Below are positions 1 to 10,739 of a DNA stretch of 64,000 nt, in pieces. The stretch comes from Metaphire vulgaris. Taxonomy: Eukaryota; Annelida; Clitellata; Crassiclitellata; Megascolecidae. Below the pieces are notes generated by a model. That model was not told where the DNA came from and made no database searches. It saw nothing but the letters and a program-made list of their open reading frames with translations. How positions within the stretch are numbered: the stretch's first letter is position 1; the number at the start of each line of letters is the position of its first letter. The stretch is taken from positions 2,223,281 through 2,287,280 of the forward strand of contig CM030851.1 of assembly GCA_018105865.1 (NCBI GenBank). The letters run 5' to 3'. The translations under genes were made by a program, and so were the position numbers.

Positions 1-135
1 AGTTTATGAATTAACTCACATAATTAAAGAGTTTGAGTTAGCTCATTCGAAACCCAGTGAGTTGAGTTTGAGTTTAAACTCATTTCATTGAGCATGAGTT
101 GAGAGTTTGAGTTAACTCATTTATTGCATGAGTTT
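1..135. repeat. Degenerate GAGTTTGAGTT/AACTCA repeat
   Basis: The first 135 bases are built from short, imperfect and partly palindromic copies of GAGTTTGAGTT and its complement AACTCAAACTC. Two copies contain the palindrome GAGTTAACTC. The window edge cuts the repeat, so its full extent is unknown. No coding potential is seen. It could be the end of a foldback-type element or a degenerate minisatellite. Confidence 0.5.
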
Positions 136-825
136 ACCCAACACTGGCCTTATGCGGTATCGACCCATTTTAACCTGCCCATCCAGCTGTTGTTATTAAG
201 ATATCCTTGCTCTATACTCTAACGTCAGTGTTATATAATTCCCATCAGCATATGGTGTTAATTAGTTACTAAACATTACCCAGTCTAAATAGACCTCAGT
301 AGCCTATACTATATCAAACCCTCCTGAACCACTTTAAACCTTAATAATAATAATAATAATAACATAATAATACTAATATTATTATTATTATTATTATTAT
401 AGCAACTTCTTCATGTCTTTTTTTAGAAATGATTACCAGTGCTGTCAAGGAGTCGGTAAGACTCTCTGGAGTTGCAACTTTCTATCCGCTTCATGAACTA
501 ATATTATATACGCGAAACAGACAGCCGAGCTAGTGTGACTCATTCTATCAGTACGAGAAGGCCAAGCGAGAAGGCAATGGGCTAGGTCGTATAGGGCTCA
601 ATTAGGCCTACGTTGTGCAGCGTTTGCTCTGGAAAATAACGAGTTAAGTGCTCCGCAGTAAAGTATCATGTTAATGGTCAAATAAAGATGACGGTATGAA
701 AATACAATGGTCATAGTGGAATAATAAACCGCAAAGTAAAATGGGACAGTAGCTTACCAAATGCGTACCGATTCTGGGGTGACATTAAAAAAAATAGAAA
801 TAGGTTAATTATTGAATGCAGATGG
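136..825. other. Non-coding stretch with (AAT)n/(ATT)n microsatellite
   Basis: No gene is recognised. A SINE-like 3' end (CCTCCTGAACCACTTTAAAC) at about 321-341 runs into (AAT)n at 342-360 and (ATT)n at about 378-400, the same tail type seen at 826-970 and 14440-14600. The rest, 400-825, shows nothing I can name. Confidence 0.5.
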
Positions 826-880
826 TTACATCAGTGGTTTTCACACAGGCTTAATTAGCCTCCTAAACCACTTAAAATCA

Positions 881-970
<90 letters not shown>
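826..970 (+). repeat. SINE 3' end with compound (ATT)n(AGT)n tail
   Basis: The segment begins with CAGTGGTTTTCACACAGGCT and continues through TTAGCCTCCTAAACCACTT into about ten ATT units and about twenty AGT units. The same 3' segment precedes ATT or AAT tracts at 14440-14600, 5416-5520 (reverse), 46530-46590 and 50100-50160. It therefore looks like the 3' end of a dispersed SINE family with an ATT-type tail. The copy at 50015 has a tRNA-like head, which supports a SINE. Here no head is visible, so the copy is 5' truncated. Confidence 0.6.
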
Positions 971-972
<2 letters not shown>

Positions 973-2640
973 TAACTACCTGCCTCAGCGTCTACCAGAT
1001 TTCTGTGTTTTATTGGCTATAATTTAGGGCAACCAAAATTTGCCTTACTTCCGGGAAATCGGTTCTGGCAAGCTCATCATTTGCAAATTAACCACAGTCA
1101 GCACAACCACTTTCCTCAAAATATCGACATAGTTGCGGAAATATTCAGGAAATATAAACAAACATACCCAGCTGGGCCAGCTAGACGGTGTTACTAAATG
1201 CCAGCAGGACATATTCATTTCCTGCCTTCTGTGCGACAGAGATTAAAACAACATGATGAGATCCCTCTAGTATGACTAAGATACCTTTGTCAAGCAGTGT
1301 TTATTCTAGGCCTGCTCTGGGGTGTTTCCCCCAAAGTTTTAAAATCCTCCCCAAAAAAAAAAAAAAAATTATATGTTGGTTGGGAATGGAAATTCCCCCT
1401 CAGAAGTGTGGAGACTCAGACCTTGTCCCCCCAAACATTTCAAAATCCCCCCAATGCCAAGGTGGATAGAATAAACAACTTGCATAAGTCCGTCAATGTC
1501 AATGCGGCCATAATTTCGGCAGCAGTAATAAGCCACCAGTAAATTGTTGCAATTGTCTTACCAAATCAGCACAAACTGGTAGTGAGGTCAGTCAAAAGTT
1601 AGTTCTATTTGCATGGCTGCAGTCAAAACTTCTTTAATTTCTCTCGATTACAAACATCTGTTATAACGCTGAGGTTGCGATGGTATAGGCCATGCCGGGC
1701 GGTGGCCCCGACACGGGAAGGAGCATAGGTGGCTCTGGAAGGAGTCGTCTCCGCCGCAGGACGCATCACCGCGATGCGTCCTTCGTTTTCAGCGACAGAT
1801 ACTTTCGTCATCCGCCGGCTGTTTGAGAAGCGACTGTTTTGTCTGCCGTCTCCTCACGATGCCCACAGCTGCTGACAGAGTACAGGAGTGATTCCTCCCT
1901 CTCTCCTATCGTCTCTGCTTCCTTTCCTTCAGCCTGTCCGTGCGACACTCTACGTGCACATATACTCACACAAACAAATCAGACGAATAAAAAAAACTAA
2001 AACTAAATCATCGCTCGTGCCTCAGCATAAGCGTGTTTTTCTATACAGGCCGATGCTCAGCATGACTGAATACTTCTAACATCGCTTCACCATTATTATT
2101 ATGTTATTATTTTTTTAAATTTTAAGATATATTATTATTTATTTGGGGCTTCGTTGTTATTTTTTTATTTTACGATATATTATTATGTTGAGGGTTGGCC
2201 CCCTGCATTTCCGAAATTGATTATTCTAAATTCTCCCTAGTACTAACTATCCTAAAATTTTGCGCAGATTTCTCTAGAGAGGGTCATTACTACAGCTGTA
2301 CTTCGGGGGAATTTAATCGCCCAGGAGTCCAGGACCCTCTATACGTGCATTAGTCCCTAAGTGCCCCCCTTAAAGACAGCTAAATTAGTCCTGCTTTACC
2401 TTTGAGCCTTACCGTGCTCTCTATCTCTCTTCCATCCGGGCTACGCCATCTCTTCAAACTTTCCATCAGTACCGCGTACCCATTTCACCAGCCCAACAAA
2501 AAATTCACAGGCCCCGATTACTCATCGGCCTCTAATAACCACACCTGAAGTTCTTCGTTATCCTCCCCCCCGGCATCGCCAACCGGTAATTTCTGCGAAA
2601 TTCTTTATCACAAAGCCAGCAAAGCCAAACTGAGGGCATG
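971..2640. other. Intergenic stretch, no gene recognised
   Basis: Short open frames here have no recognisable domain. Around 1315-1470 there is a small repeat of CCCCAAAGTTTTAAAATCC-like blocks around a run of 15 A, probably MITE or retrotransposon debris. A GC-richer stretch at 1690-1860 and a TTATTATTT-rich part at 2090-2190 carry no feature I can name. Confidence 0.4.
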
Positions 2641-2846
2641 TCCTCCTCTTCTTCTTCTTCTTCTTCTTCTTCTTCTTCCGACTGCAGCTGACGTCAACCC
2701 CTCTCTCCTGGGGTTCCTTTCGAATTCCAACCGTCTTACAGTCTTACTGACCAACAACTGGGCAAACAATCGTTTCTTTCTTCTTCTGCTTCCTCTTTAA
2801 TTGCTGGATAATAGGGCCAAAGAGACAGAGAGAGAGACAGAGAGAG

Positions 2847-2880
<34 letters not shown>
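2641..2880. repeat. (TTC)n and (GA)n microsatellites
   Basis: About a dozen TTC/CTT units lie at 2643-2680, and a GAGAGACAGAGAGAGA tract lies at 2820-2880. The serine/leucine-rich open frames on the minus strand here are translations of the GA tract and are not genes. Confidence 0.85.
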
Positions 2881-2881
<1 letters not shown>

Positions 2882-3111
2882 CTTTGGCAGCAGCGACTGG
2901 AGCAGAGGCTCGTACCTCTGACCAGCACTGACCAGCACTGACCATTCCGCAGGAGCCGCTGCTTAATGTACTATGTGGGCCCTAGGCACAACTAGTCACA
3001 ACTCACAAGTCACAACTCTCTATCGAGTTCGTAATTTAAGATACAAATAAATGCTCATTTATTTTAATATTTGTATATTTAGAAGTTGCAATTATTATAT
3101 TCTCATAAGAC

Positions 3112-3520
3112 TTGCATATCATAATGTCCAAAAGAAAAGCAGAAGGAAGTGAATTTTCGTTGAGAAAGAAATCTTGTTCAAGATTCAAGGAAGAGTGGCT
3201 TTCAGAACTGGTCGAAGCTGATTTGTTATCATCTAACAAGCAGAAGGTAAAACTTGGAGATATTCTCACGTGCAATGATGCTGGTGCTGTTGTCTGCAAA
3301 CCTCGAGTGCAGAATGCGAACGCGGCTCTAGCCTAATGAACTCAATTAAAACTATAAATCTAGAAACAGGCTACAGGAGAATCATTTGGATAATTTGATG
3401 CGCATAAAATTCTATCTTTCATCAGAAAACGCTGTTGATCTGGATGCGGTTTACAAGCATTGGGCCACCGGCAAAGACAGACGCGGAAATCCGGCAATAA
3501 ATAAATAACGCAACTGATTT
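3112..3520 (+). pseudogene. Transposase-like ORF remnant, internally deleted
   Basis: A frame from 3124 to 3336 encodes a basic N-terminus (starting MSKRKAEGSEF) with a FKEEWLSEL block and a LGDILTC block. After a stop, another reading at about 3370-3508 gives HLDNLMRIKFYL and VYKHWATGKDRRGNP, which looks like the C-terminal end of a longer transposase-type protein. I read this as the N- and C-terminal ends of a hAT/ZBED-like transposase joined by an internal deletion, as in a non-autonomous derivative. I see neither the catalytic core nor clear terminal inverted repeats, so the family is a guess. It could instead be part of an unrelated low-copy gene. Confidence 0.35.
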
Positions 3521-4299
3521 GCTCTAAATTTCAAGCTACGTTTATTTTGTTTACAGTTTTTATAAATCATATCTGTGTAGCACTTTACCGACATCATTTA
3601 TGTAGTCTTACGTAAGTTGAACAATATTTTCATTGGCAAAATGTGCAAAATGTCTAAATTTGCATATTGAAGAAAAACGTGTAATAGAGTTGTAAACGTT
3701 CGTAAATGTATGACCTTCCCAAATGCCGCTCACTACAATATCGTATCATGTTTCCCGCGCACATCTTCATCTTTCCGCGCACCCCCATAAAAAATTAGAG
3801 GGAACAATGCCTGTAGGGGGCTCGGGTGGGTCCGTAGTTAGGGTTAGAATTTTTTAAAGTTTAAAAACTTTTTAACCTTTTAGAGGCCCGCTACACTGAT
3901 CTGCACAGGGGCTGGAATTTATCAGGGCGGGCCCGGTGGTGGTTAGCACTCTTTATTAAAAGCACATTCAGTGTTGTGATTTGCTTTTACGACATGCATT
4001 AAAGAAAAGGTTTTATATTAAAAAGCATCTACTAGTCCACAGATTGCCAGAACAATTTCTTAAGATCCTCCTGTAAAATGCAACTTCATCGGCACAGCAA
4101 ATTATTGCATATCATTATAAAAGAATCTTACAAAAGAGGTGTGGGAACGCCGTTCTCGTGCGTTCCCGCTGAGAAAAGCGCTGGAAATATTAGAAAAAGC
4201 AATGGCTCAAGAACTGAAACCTTGGCGCTCTCCACTAGTAACTCTTGCCCACTTGGAATGAAAACCCCATATGCCAACCTTAACCTATTCTTTCCATTA
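3521..4299. other. Non-coding stretch
   Basis: AT-rich DNA with no recognised gene. A TAGTTAGGGTTAG fragment at about 3836 resembles the telomere-like core of the MITE at 4300-4510 but is too short to assign. The frame at 4078-4392 runs into that MITE and is not considered a gene. Confidence 0.4.
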
Positions 4300-4510
4300 G
4301 GTAGGGGTAAAGACGAGCGGCGTAAGGTATCACTACGCGTATCAGTATGGGTTAGGGTTAGGGTTTCGGTAGGGTTTAGGGTTAGTGTTTAGGGTTAGGG
4401 TTAGAGTTAAAGTTAATCCTAACCATAACCCTGACCCTAACCCTTTCAACGGAATTTCTATCAGTGTTTACGGACTACTTTCAGTTACGCCGCTCGTCTT
4501 TACCCCTACC
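4300..4510. mobile_element. hAT-type MITE with telomere-like palindromic core
   Basis: A 211-bp element is bounded by perfect 26-bp terminal inverted repeats beginning GGTAGGGGTAAAGACGAGCG (4300-4325 and the complement at 4485-4510). It is flanked by an 8-bp direct duplication TTCCATTA at 4292-4299 and 4511-4518. Eight-bp duplications are typical of hAT transposition. The core carries about seven TTAGGG-like units followed by AACCCT-like units in the opposite orientation, so it resembles head-to-head telomere repeats. No transposase is encoded. Confidence 0.85.
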
Positions 4511-4864
4511 TTCCATTAACCTTGTTTATAGGTAAAAATCAAGTCTTGGGTAAAAATGTTTTCCAATATGCAAATAAAGAAGCAGGGATTTTCCAGGAAT
4601 TATTCCTTCTGATTGCTCAGATTGATATGCAGATGGTTACAAGCAAGGGATTTTTTATGGCTGAACTTTTCCAATATACAGTCTATAGTGAGGCCTCTGT
4701 AAAACTAAACAAAGGTAAAGGTTCGCCCATACTCGATGGGTTCCTGCGGTAGTCGAGCCCGTTCCGTCAGCATGCCGCTGTAGAGCAAGGCAAGTCATGG
4801 CTGTAGAGTGTTACCAATCTGCCATCATCCCGCCCCTCAGTGAAACCACACCGAGACTTGTAGA

Positions 4865-5060
4865 TTAGAGCGAAACATCCCAAGGCAATTAAATACCAAA
4901 TACTTAAAATACTTAGTATTAAACAGTCTTGGAAACATCCTCACCCCGATTCCGTACAATGGATCGGATTCGGCTAACTAGACACAGGCGGTTCAGTACA
5001 GTACGGTCCCTACTGGCTCCGGCCAATCACGTCAAGCAATATTTTTGTTTATACGCTGGG
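4865..5060. repeat. Dispersed repeat, copy 1 (mixed-orientation match to 7695-7880)
   Basis: This stretch shares two blocks with 7695-7880. The first is AAGGCAATTAAATA followed by AGTATTAAACAGTCTT, in the same orientation. The second is a CAGTACGGTCCCTACTGGCT block followed by CCAATCACGTCAAGC, which appears inverted in the other copy. Such mixed orientation suggests a palindromic or rearranged transposon end. No coding is seen. Confidence 0.5.
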
Positions 5061-5084
5061 GAAACCCCGTAGTATAGCCTTATA

Positions 5085-5375
5085 AAACAAGTAAAGTCCT
5101 TCCCGAGCACTCAAGGCTAGCCTCAAGGCTCATAGGGCGGCGCTGATATCCGTTACCAAGGCCCTCAGCCAGCCGACTGGTGCAAGGTTACATGATACGG
5201 GGCCAGTGTTCTCATGCAACGCGCCTGTTTACTTCGCGGATTAATCCGCTACTCATTTGCCATCGCCATCTGACGAAAGAAGGCTGAGTCGACCTTAGGG
5301 CTCCCACGGGAGTTGAACTCGCGACCTTCTGCTCCATTGTCCAACGCTGTTACCACTCTACTAACTTTCCGTCCT
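5085..5375 (-). repeat. tRNA-derived SINE, minus orientation
   Basis: Read on the minus strand this is the SINE family found at 33399-34300, 45530-45730 and 55750-56620. It has a tRNA-like head with a B-box-type GTTCAACTCCCGTGGGAGCC reading, then GGTCGACTCAGCC, and ends with the block ACGGATATCAGCGCCGCCCTATGAGCC. It is a diverged, transcription-incompetent-looking copy. Its promoter boxes imply descent from a tRNA gene. Confidence 0.65.
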
Positions 5376-5414
5376 AGTATAGCCTTATATTGTGTTCAAA
5401 CAATGGCAGATGTA

Positions 5415-5415
<1 letters not shown>

Positions 5416-5469
<54 letters not shown>

Positions 5470-5520
5470 TGATTTACAGTGGTTCAGGATGCTAAATAAG
5501 CCTGCGTGAAACCCGCTGTA
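5416..5520 (-). repeat. (AAT)n tail and 3' end of SINE, minus orientation
   Basis: Seventeen or so AAT units (5416-5467) abut GATTTACAGTGGTTCAGGAT and then AAGCCTGCGTGAAACCCGCT. This is the reverse complement of the SINE 3' segment seen at 826-970. The poly-asparagine open frame here is a translation of the repeat, not a protein. Confidence 0.7.
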
Positions 5521-5577
5521 TATAAATCTAAATTAAAATATAAATATAAATATCTGTATAAAAATTTAAAAAAATAT

Positions 5578-6513
5578 GTGACCCGCTGGGAGAAAAGGTA
5601 TTATAAGTGGGATCACAAATTAGCGGGAAATTGCATTTTTATCTTGAAAACTTGAATTTTTCAAAAATTACTTTTTGGTATTTTAGACAGTATGATGTGT
5701 AGACAATTAAATGATCATGTCTTTTTAGTCAAATCTGCATAATTTAGTAGAGATTTGTTTTAAAACTGAGATAGGTAAAAGGTAACATAAGTGGAATTCT
5801 GACTTTGACGCTCTGTTTAATCTTACTTACTAATTTTCACAAAATTTTAATACGTGTGAGCTTAGAACCAGCTGACAAATCTGCAATATCGGGCGATTTT
5901 TGTTTCTTTCTTTGCTTAAAAGTGAAGTTTAATCATATTTTGTGCTGTTATTTATGAATTACAACACTAGTTTCTCGTTCTTTGTTTTCATCATACCGTT
6001 ACATATTTTACATCTATAATCACTGATTAATAATATTAACTAATAAGTTTTATTGTGTTCTATTACAGCTTGTTCGTATATCTTGTTTAGATTGTACAGT
6101 ACAACCCTATTATTATGTCCTGCCCACTTATGGTACCTTTTTCAATTACTGTGTTCTAGTTTTAGTAATTATAGTAATTATATTTATTTAAATTTTCTAC
6201 TGATAAATTATGAATAGTTACGGATGAAAACTTTAGAGATATTTTGCATATATGACAATTAATACAGAGATAAAATTTCATCCGTAACTCTTGTATAGTT
6301 TTAAAATTTTGAACGCTTTAATTTCATCAATAATAAATGCTCAATTTCTCAGAATTTTGAATTTGATAGGCATGATGTTTGGATGCTGGTATCTCTGAAA
6401 TGACAAGGTATATTTCTCTAAAACTTTGCTGTGACTGAGCTAATATAACCCCGATATAGGCAGCATGTGTAACTCCAGAACCCCACATATGGTACCTTTT
6501 CTCCCAGGGGTCA
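5578..6513. mobile_element. Non-autonomous TIR element, about 0.94 kb
   Basis: The left end GTGACCCGCTGGGAGAAAAG at 5578 matches the complement of the right end at about 6487-6513 (CTTTTCTCCCAGGGGTCAC). The match extends about 35 bp inward with a few mismatches. The interior is AT-rich and non-coding and contains further copies of TTATAAGTGG/CCACTTATGG-type words. A (CA)n/(TA)n microsatellite lies directly at the right end, so target duplications cannot be read. The superfamily is not identified. Confidence 0.6.
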
Positions 6514-6575
6514 CACACACACACACACACACATACACTCACACACACAAATATATATATATATATATATAATAA
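6514..6575. repeat. (CA)n and (TA)n microsatellites
   Basis: CACACA units run to about 6548 and are followed by ATATAT to 6571. The open frame on the minus strand here is repeat translation. Confidence 0.85.
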
Positions 6576-6670
6576 ATGAATATAAAATGAAAAAATATAT
6601 AAATAATAAAAAATATATAATAGTAAATAATAAAAAAGAATAATATTAATAAATTAAATAAATAGAAATA

Positions 6671-7067
6671 TAGGGCTGTCCATTAATTATATCAACAAAT
6701 TTTGGGCATTAACCCCTCACCTCTTGTCAACAACTGTCAAACTTTCAGTGACCACCCCTATGATTTTGGCAAAAACTTTGCCCCCTATGATCAGTTACGG
6801 TCCCCTACAAAGTTTGAAGTCTATTATTTTTGCTGTGATGACCATTTCCCTCTTTTTGCGATTCAAGTGTCAAAATGTGATAGTGAGGACCTATTTTGGT
6901 CTAGCCTAGCCTGTTAGCTATGAAAGCCGATTATATATATTTATTATTATTCATATGTTTCCCAATGTAATAAGTATTAGTCTATGAAATTTCAATTTTT
7001 TTAAAAACTTCTTTTGACCCATGGCGACAGACTCCATACCTCTTTTTGATTTATTTAATGGACAGCT

Positions 7068-7144
<77 letters not shown>
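6671..7144. mobile_element. GGGCTGTCCATTAAT-type MITE plus (TA)n tract
   Basis: The left end TAGGGCTGTCCATTAATTAT at about 6671 mirrors TTATTTAATGGACAGCTCCA ending near 7069, giving a roughly 400-bp TIR element without a transposase. The right end abuts a perfect (TA)n tract at about 7069-7144, so the element may have inserted into a TA target that later expanded. A single related end (GGGGCTGTCAATTAATAACG) lies at 15731. Confidence 0.65.
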
Positions 7145-7146
<2 letters not shown>

Positions 7147-7694
7147 CTAATGTGAAATATAAATATAATTTGATATCCGCATATGAATGTGGGTATATAT
7201 AATTGCATGATCTCTACGTTTAATAACAACAGGTTCACGCTGTGGCTAAAATTTATCACAACTTGATAACATTACTTAGGACATTTTTCTTCATTATAGA
7301 CTAATGCAATTATGCAAATTTGCGCGAGCAAAGTAGGCAATTATGAATGAATTGACCGTGATTTTTGATTGAAGTGATTTGCATCTTCTGGAATTCAAAA
7401 ACCTTGGCTGCAGTTCAACCCTTGCATTGGATTCATAAGGAGGAACAGCTAAAACGTATCAACTTACCAAATGAGCAACGCTAAAAACGTATCAATTTAT
7501 CAAATGATCAACGAAATGCACCCCCTGCTAAAAATTTGTTCGGACGGGCCTGTGTAAGGTTGTTGCTTTCTTAACGTTTAGGCTATAATTCGTTGACACA
7601 GCGTATAGGCTATAGGCCTAATTTTCTGAATCCCGATGATCCAATTCTACCTAAGCTCGCTCACCCGGTAGATGCCCAAAGCAGAACGGGGTTT
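7145..7694. other. Non-coding stretch
   Basis: AT-rich DNA with no recognised gene or repeat end. Two similar AACGTATCAA(C/T)TTA lines at 7450-7500 form a short local duplication. Confidence 0.4.
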
Positions 7695-7880
7695 AATTAA
7701 CAGGGCCGAACCAAGGCAATTAAATAGTATTAAACAGTCTTTGGGCCGAACTATAATTACTGTTCGGCTCTGGGTTTAACGTCTAACTAAAAATAGTGCG
7801 CAACGGGCTTGTTGACGTGATTGGCCGGAGCCAGTAGAGACCGTATTGTACTGCTAGACCAGTGTTGCTGCTGGACTTTA
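7695..7880. repeat. Dispersed repeat, copy 2
   Basis: This is a second copy of the repeat at 4865-5060. The AAGGCAATTAAATA and AGTATTAAACAGTCTT blocks are in the same orientation, and the TGATTGGCCGGAGCCAGTAG block is inverted relative to copy 1. A CCGAAC/GTTCGG inverted pair is present at 7706-7775. Confidence 0.5.
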
Positions 7881-7942
7881 GAGAGGGGGCGGGGCAACGC
7901 CTGTCGGCTTTCGTAGCTCTAACAGGCTAGGCGACATTATGC

Positions 7943-10013
7943 ACGAGGGTCGTTCCATAAATAAGTTACAAAACGATGCAGTTTAGTTAGTTTTTACAAT
8001 GAAACAAATCCGAAATATAATTTTTGTGCACAATTCAATGACAAGCAGAAATATCGTTGTTTCATAGCTAAGGCAACATCTCTATGACATTTCGTGCACG
8101 TATTACACAGTGAGTCTGTGAACTATTTTACCCAACAATGTTTTCCGTCACAAACGCTCCATTGAACATTTTCATTTAATGAAAATCTAACGAATCAGTA
8201 TCGAGATGTACGAGTACGAGTAAGTGACATACCGGTGTGCAGAACGATGTCTGAAATTGACACGCAGCAGCCAGACCTTATGAACTCATCGATTGTTGCA
8301 ATCGCTTTACTGGTCGCCGGCCAGGCAGTGTGGTTTCAGTTAACTGTAACTGTAACTAAAATAGCAGTTAACTTAAAAATAACAAATCAGTTAACTCTAA
8401 CTGTAACTATAACTGAAAGATACCAATAACTGTAACTGAAAAATAAATTACTGACATAGTTAAAATAACTGAAAAATGGCAAACTTAAAAAGTCAAACAC
8501 CACATTAAAAGATCTTCGATTAAACACATTGAAACTCTCGATTTTCCGAAATTATTTATGTCATGTTTTGATGGACAGGCATGCAGAGATGGCCATGGGT
8601 TGGGTTAACTCATGGGCTGGGTATGGTTGGGTCAAGAATTTAGGCAGTTATGGTGGTTTGGGTTGGGATGGGTTGGGAAACGTTGGTATATTTATTAGTC
8701 TAGAATGCTAAAAACGAATTAGGTGTCCAAACTTTCCAAAGCGAATTTCATAGCGGTGGATTTATAGGAAAATCACGAGAAGTATTGACTAGAATGAATA
8801 GGTGAAAGCTTCAAAGACCGGTGAGTAGAAGCGATTTCAATTTTGATTTAGAGAAGATTTCAATTGAGAACATTTCAACAGTGATAGCGACACTTGATTC
8901 TCTTTCATCACAGCGCCCGTAGAGTTCGTCAAAGCCTATTAAGTAAAACAAAGGGGGGATTATTTCCGGGGGTGTCATTTCATCGGGTGTACCGGAGGGA
9001 GGGGGCAATGTCCGAGGGATTAGGTCTAGAGAGGAGAATGTCCAATCACCGCACACACCCTAAATTGCATAAGAACCTCCGCTGCCCAGCACCGGGGATG
9101 GAGGTGTGCTTGTACAAGTGCTGACAGCCAGACACATAGGCCTACATTCCTTAACAACTAAGATCAGATAAACGTGTCATGTATTCAGTCAAGACTCGAA
9201 ACCGCCGATATAATTTATTAACAACGCTATTAATGCATGTTCTGGTTTCCTGGGATAAAAAGGGTGAAGGGCAGATCCTTAAATCGCGATATTCTAGAAC
9301 TGACCGATATCATTACTCGTGTATTTCAATCACGTTTCTTGCATCTATTGGTTGGGTTGGGTTAGAACATTAGGCAGTTATGGTGGCTTGAGTTGGGTTC
9401 TAAAAAAATGGACCCAGGACCATCTTTGCATGCATGTGAAAATATGGACATATAAGTAGATTTTTCAATGAATTAGAGAGAATAGAGTTCGGACCTATTG
9501 CTTATTAAGAAAAATCATCAAAATTTCGTTAACGTGTTCAATGGCGATTAACTGAAAATAACTGAAAAATAATTAACTATAACTGAAACTGTAACTGAAA
9601 AATGACAATAACTTTAACTGTAATTATAACTGGAAAATAATATCAATAACTTTAATTGTAACTGTAACTGAAAAATAATCAATAACTGAAACCACACTGC
9701 GGCCAGGCAGTTTGTCGTCAACAAGACTTTCTCTGCTTTGAGCAAACTTATTACGCCAACAGTGTGTATTGTAAAACGATCTTGTAAAACATTTGTCACC
9801 ATCATATTGGACACATTTCCTCGCGGGATGTATTTAACAACAACGTCGCCATACTCAATGTTTACAGATGACGTCACTGTGACGTCCTCACTATAAACTT
9901 GGTCGATGTTGTTCCAAATAAATTTTCTTAACAACATATATTTCGGATTTCTTTCATTGTAAAAACTAACTAAACTGCATCGTTTTGAAACTCATTTATG
10001 GAACGACCCTCGT
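7943..10013. mobile_element. TIR transposon (ACGAGGGTCGTTCCATAAAT ends), host of a nested hAT element
   Basis: Long terminal inverted repeats of about 75 bp begin ACGAGGGTCGTTCCATAAAT at 7943 and end with the complement at 10013. They continue through a matching CGATGCAGTTTAGTTAG block on both sides. ACGAGGG-type termini recall mariner-like elements, but that assignment is inferred. Leaving out the nested element at 8326-9699, the interior is about 0.7 kb. It has short frames in both directions (from 8247 on +, from 9937 on -) but no transposase motif I recognise. Confidence 0.7.
8326..9699. mobile_element. hAT-type element nested inside the 7943-10013 transposon
   Basis: The termini are CAGTGTGGTTTCAGTTA at 8326 and TAACTGAAACCACACTG ending at 9699. 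They are flanked by perfect 8-bp duplications CGGCCAGG at 8318-8325 and 9700-9707. CAGTG ends plus 8-bp duplications are typical of hAT. The subterminal regions are tandem-like arrays of TAACTGTAACTGAAAAATAA words, inverted with respect to each other. The interior has GGTTGGGTTGG-like words at 8590-8690 and 9350-9400 and no transposase. It is a non-autonomous element of 1374 bp. Confidence 0.85.
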
Positions 10014-10208
10014 ATTTAATAGCAGGCCAACGGTCAGAGCCGAACTACATCGATCCGCTGCACTTATGCTAGTAGTTTGAGTAGGGTCTGCTCTTTTCAG
10101 CATCATCCAGCGATTGGATACAATTTAAGGTATAGATCTGTTGAGCAGTTTGTGAGAAGCATTTAACTGATTAGGGCCTATATTAATTCTGATGATTGGT
10201 AACTTAGG
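10014..10208. other. Short non-coding spacer between two transposons
   Basis: No gene is seen. GTAGGGTCTGCTCTTTTCAGCATCATCCAG at about 10081-10112 resembles GAAGTCTACTCTTTTCATCCTCATCATCAAG at 15063-15093, followed in both by an ATACAATTTTAAGGTAT-like stretch. This is another dispersed repeat of unknown type. Confidence 0.4.
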
Positions 10209-10701
10209 GTTTATATTAGAAATACTTATACTGTTGGAAAGGTCTCGACGAGTAGTATCCAACGACATAAAAGTATATTTTTAAAAAAATATTTTAATAA
10301 TTTTATTTAGACTAAAAATATCGCTGTTACAACGGCCCGCGTGTTTATTTTCCGTAAACCGGCAGAAGGTGTATGAATATGAATCGCGTGACTGCGCCTG
10401 TGGTTAATCAAAGCCGATGGTTAATCTACTCACACGTGACCTGACTACAGTAATGAATATTCATATTCATGTGACTTATGCACGAAACTTAGCGCAATAA
10501 GACAGGCGCAGTCACGCGATTCATAAATATTCATACACCGTCTGCCGGTTTACGGAAAGTAAACACGCGGGCCGTTGTAACAGCGATATTTTTATAGCCT
10601 AAATACAATTTTTAAAATAAAAATTTTAAAATATATTTTTATGTCGTTGGATACTACTCGTCGAGACCTTTCCAACGGTATAAGTATTTCTAATATAAAC
10701 C
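10209..10701. mobile_element. Long-inverted-repeat (foldback-like) element
   Basis: About 175 bp at 10209-10382 (GGTTTATATTAGAAATACTT and onward, including GGTCTCGACGAGTAGTATCC) is repeated inverted at about 10517-10701. Only about 130 bp lies between the arms. The central part contains AATGAATATTCATATTCATG, itself nearly palindromic. The arms are about 90 percent identical, so the transcript or single strand would fold into a long hairpin. There is no coding region and no target duplication I can prove. Confidence 0.75.
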
Positions 10702-10739
10702 GTCTGGAAGGGGTTCAGGTGGCGTCCCACGGTTTTACC

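Noticed and set aside
4340..4440. Head-to-head TTAGGG repeats as a chromosome-fusion point
   Set aside because: They lie inside perfect TIRs with an 8-bp target duplication, so they were brought in by a MITE.
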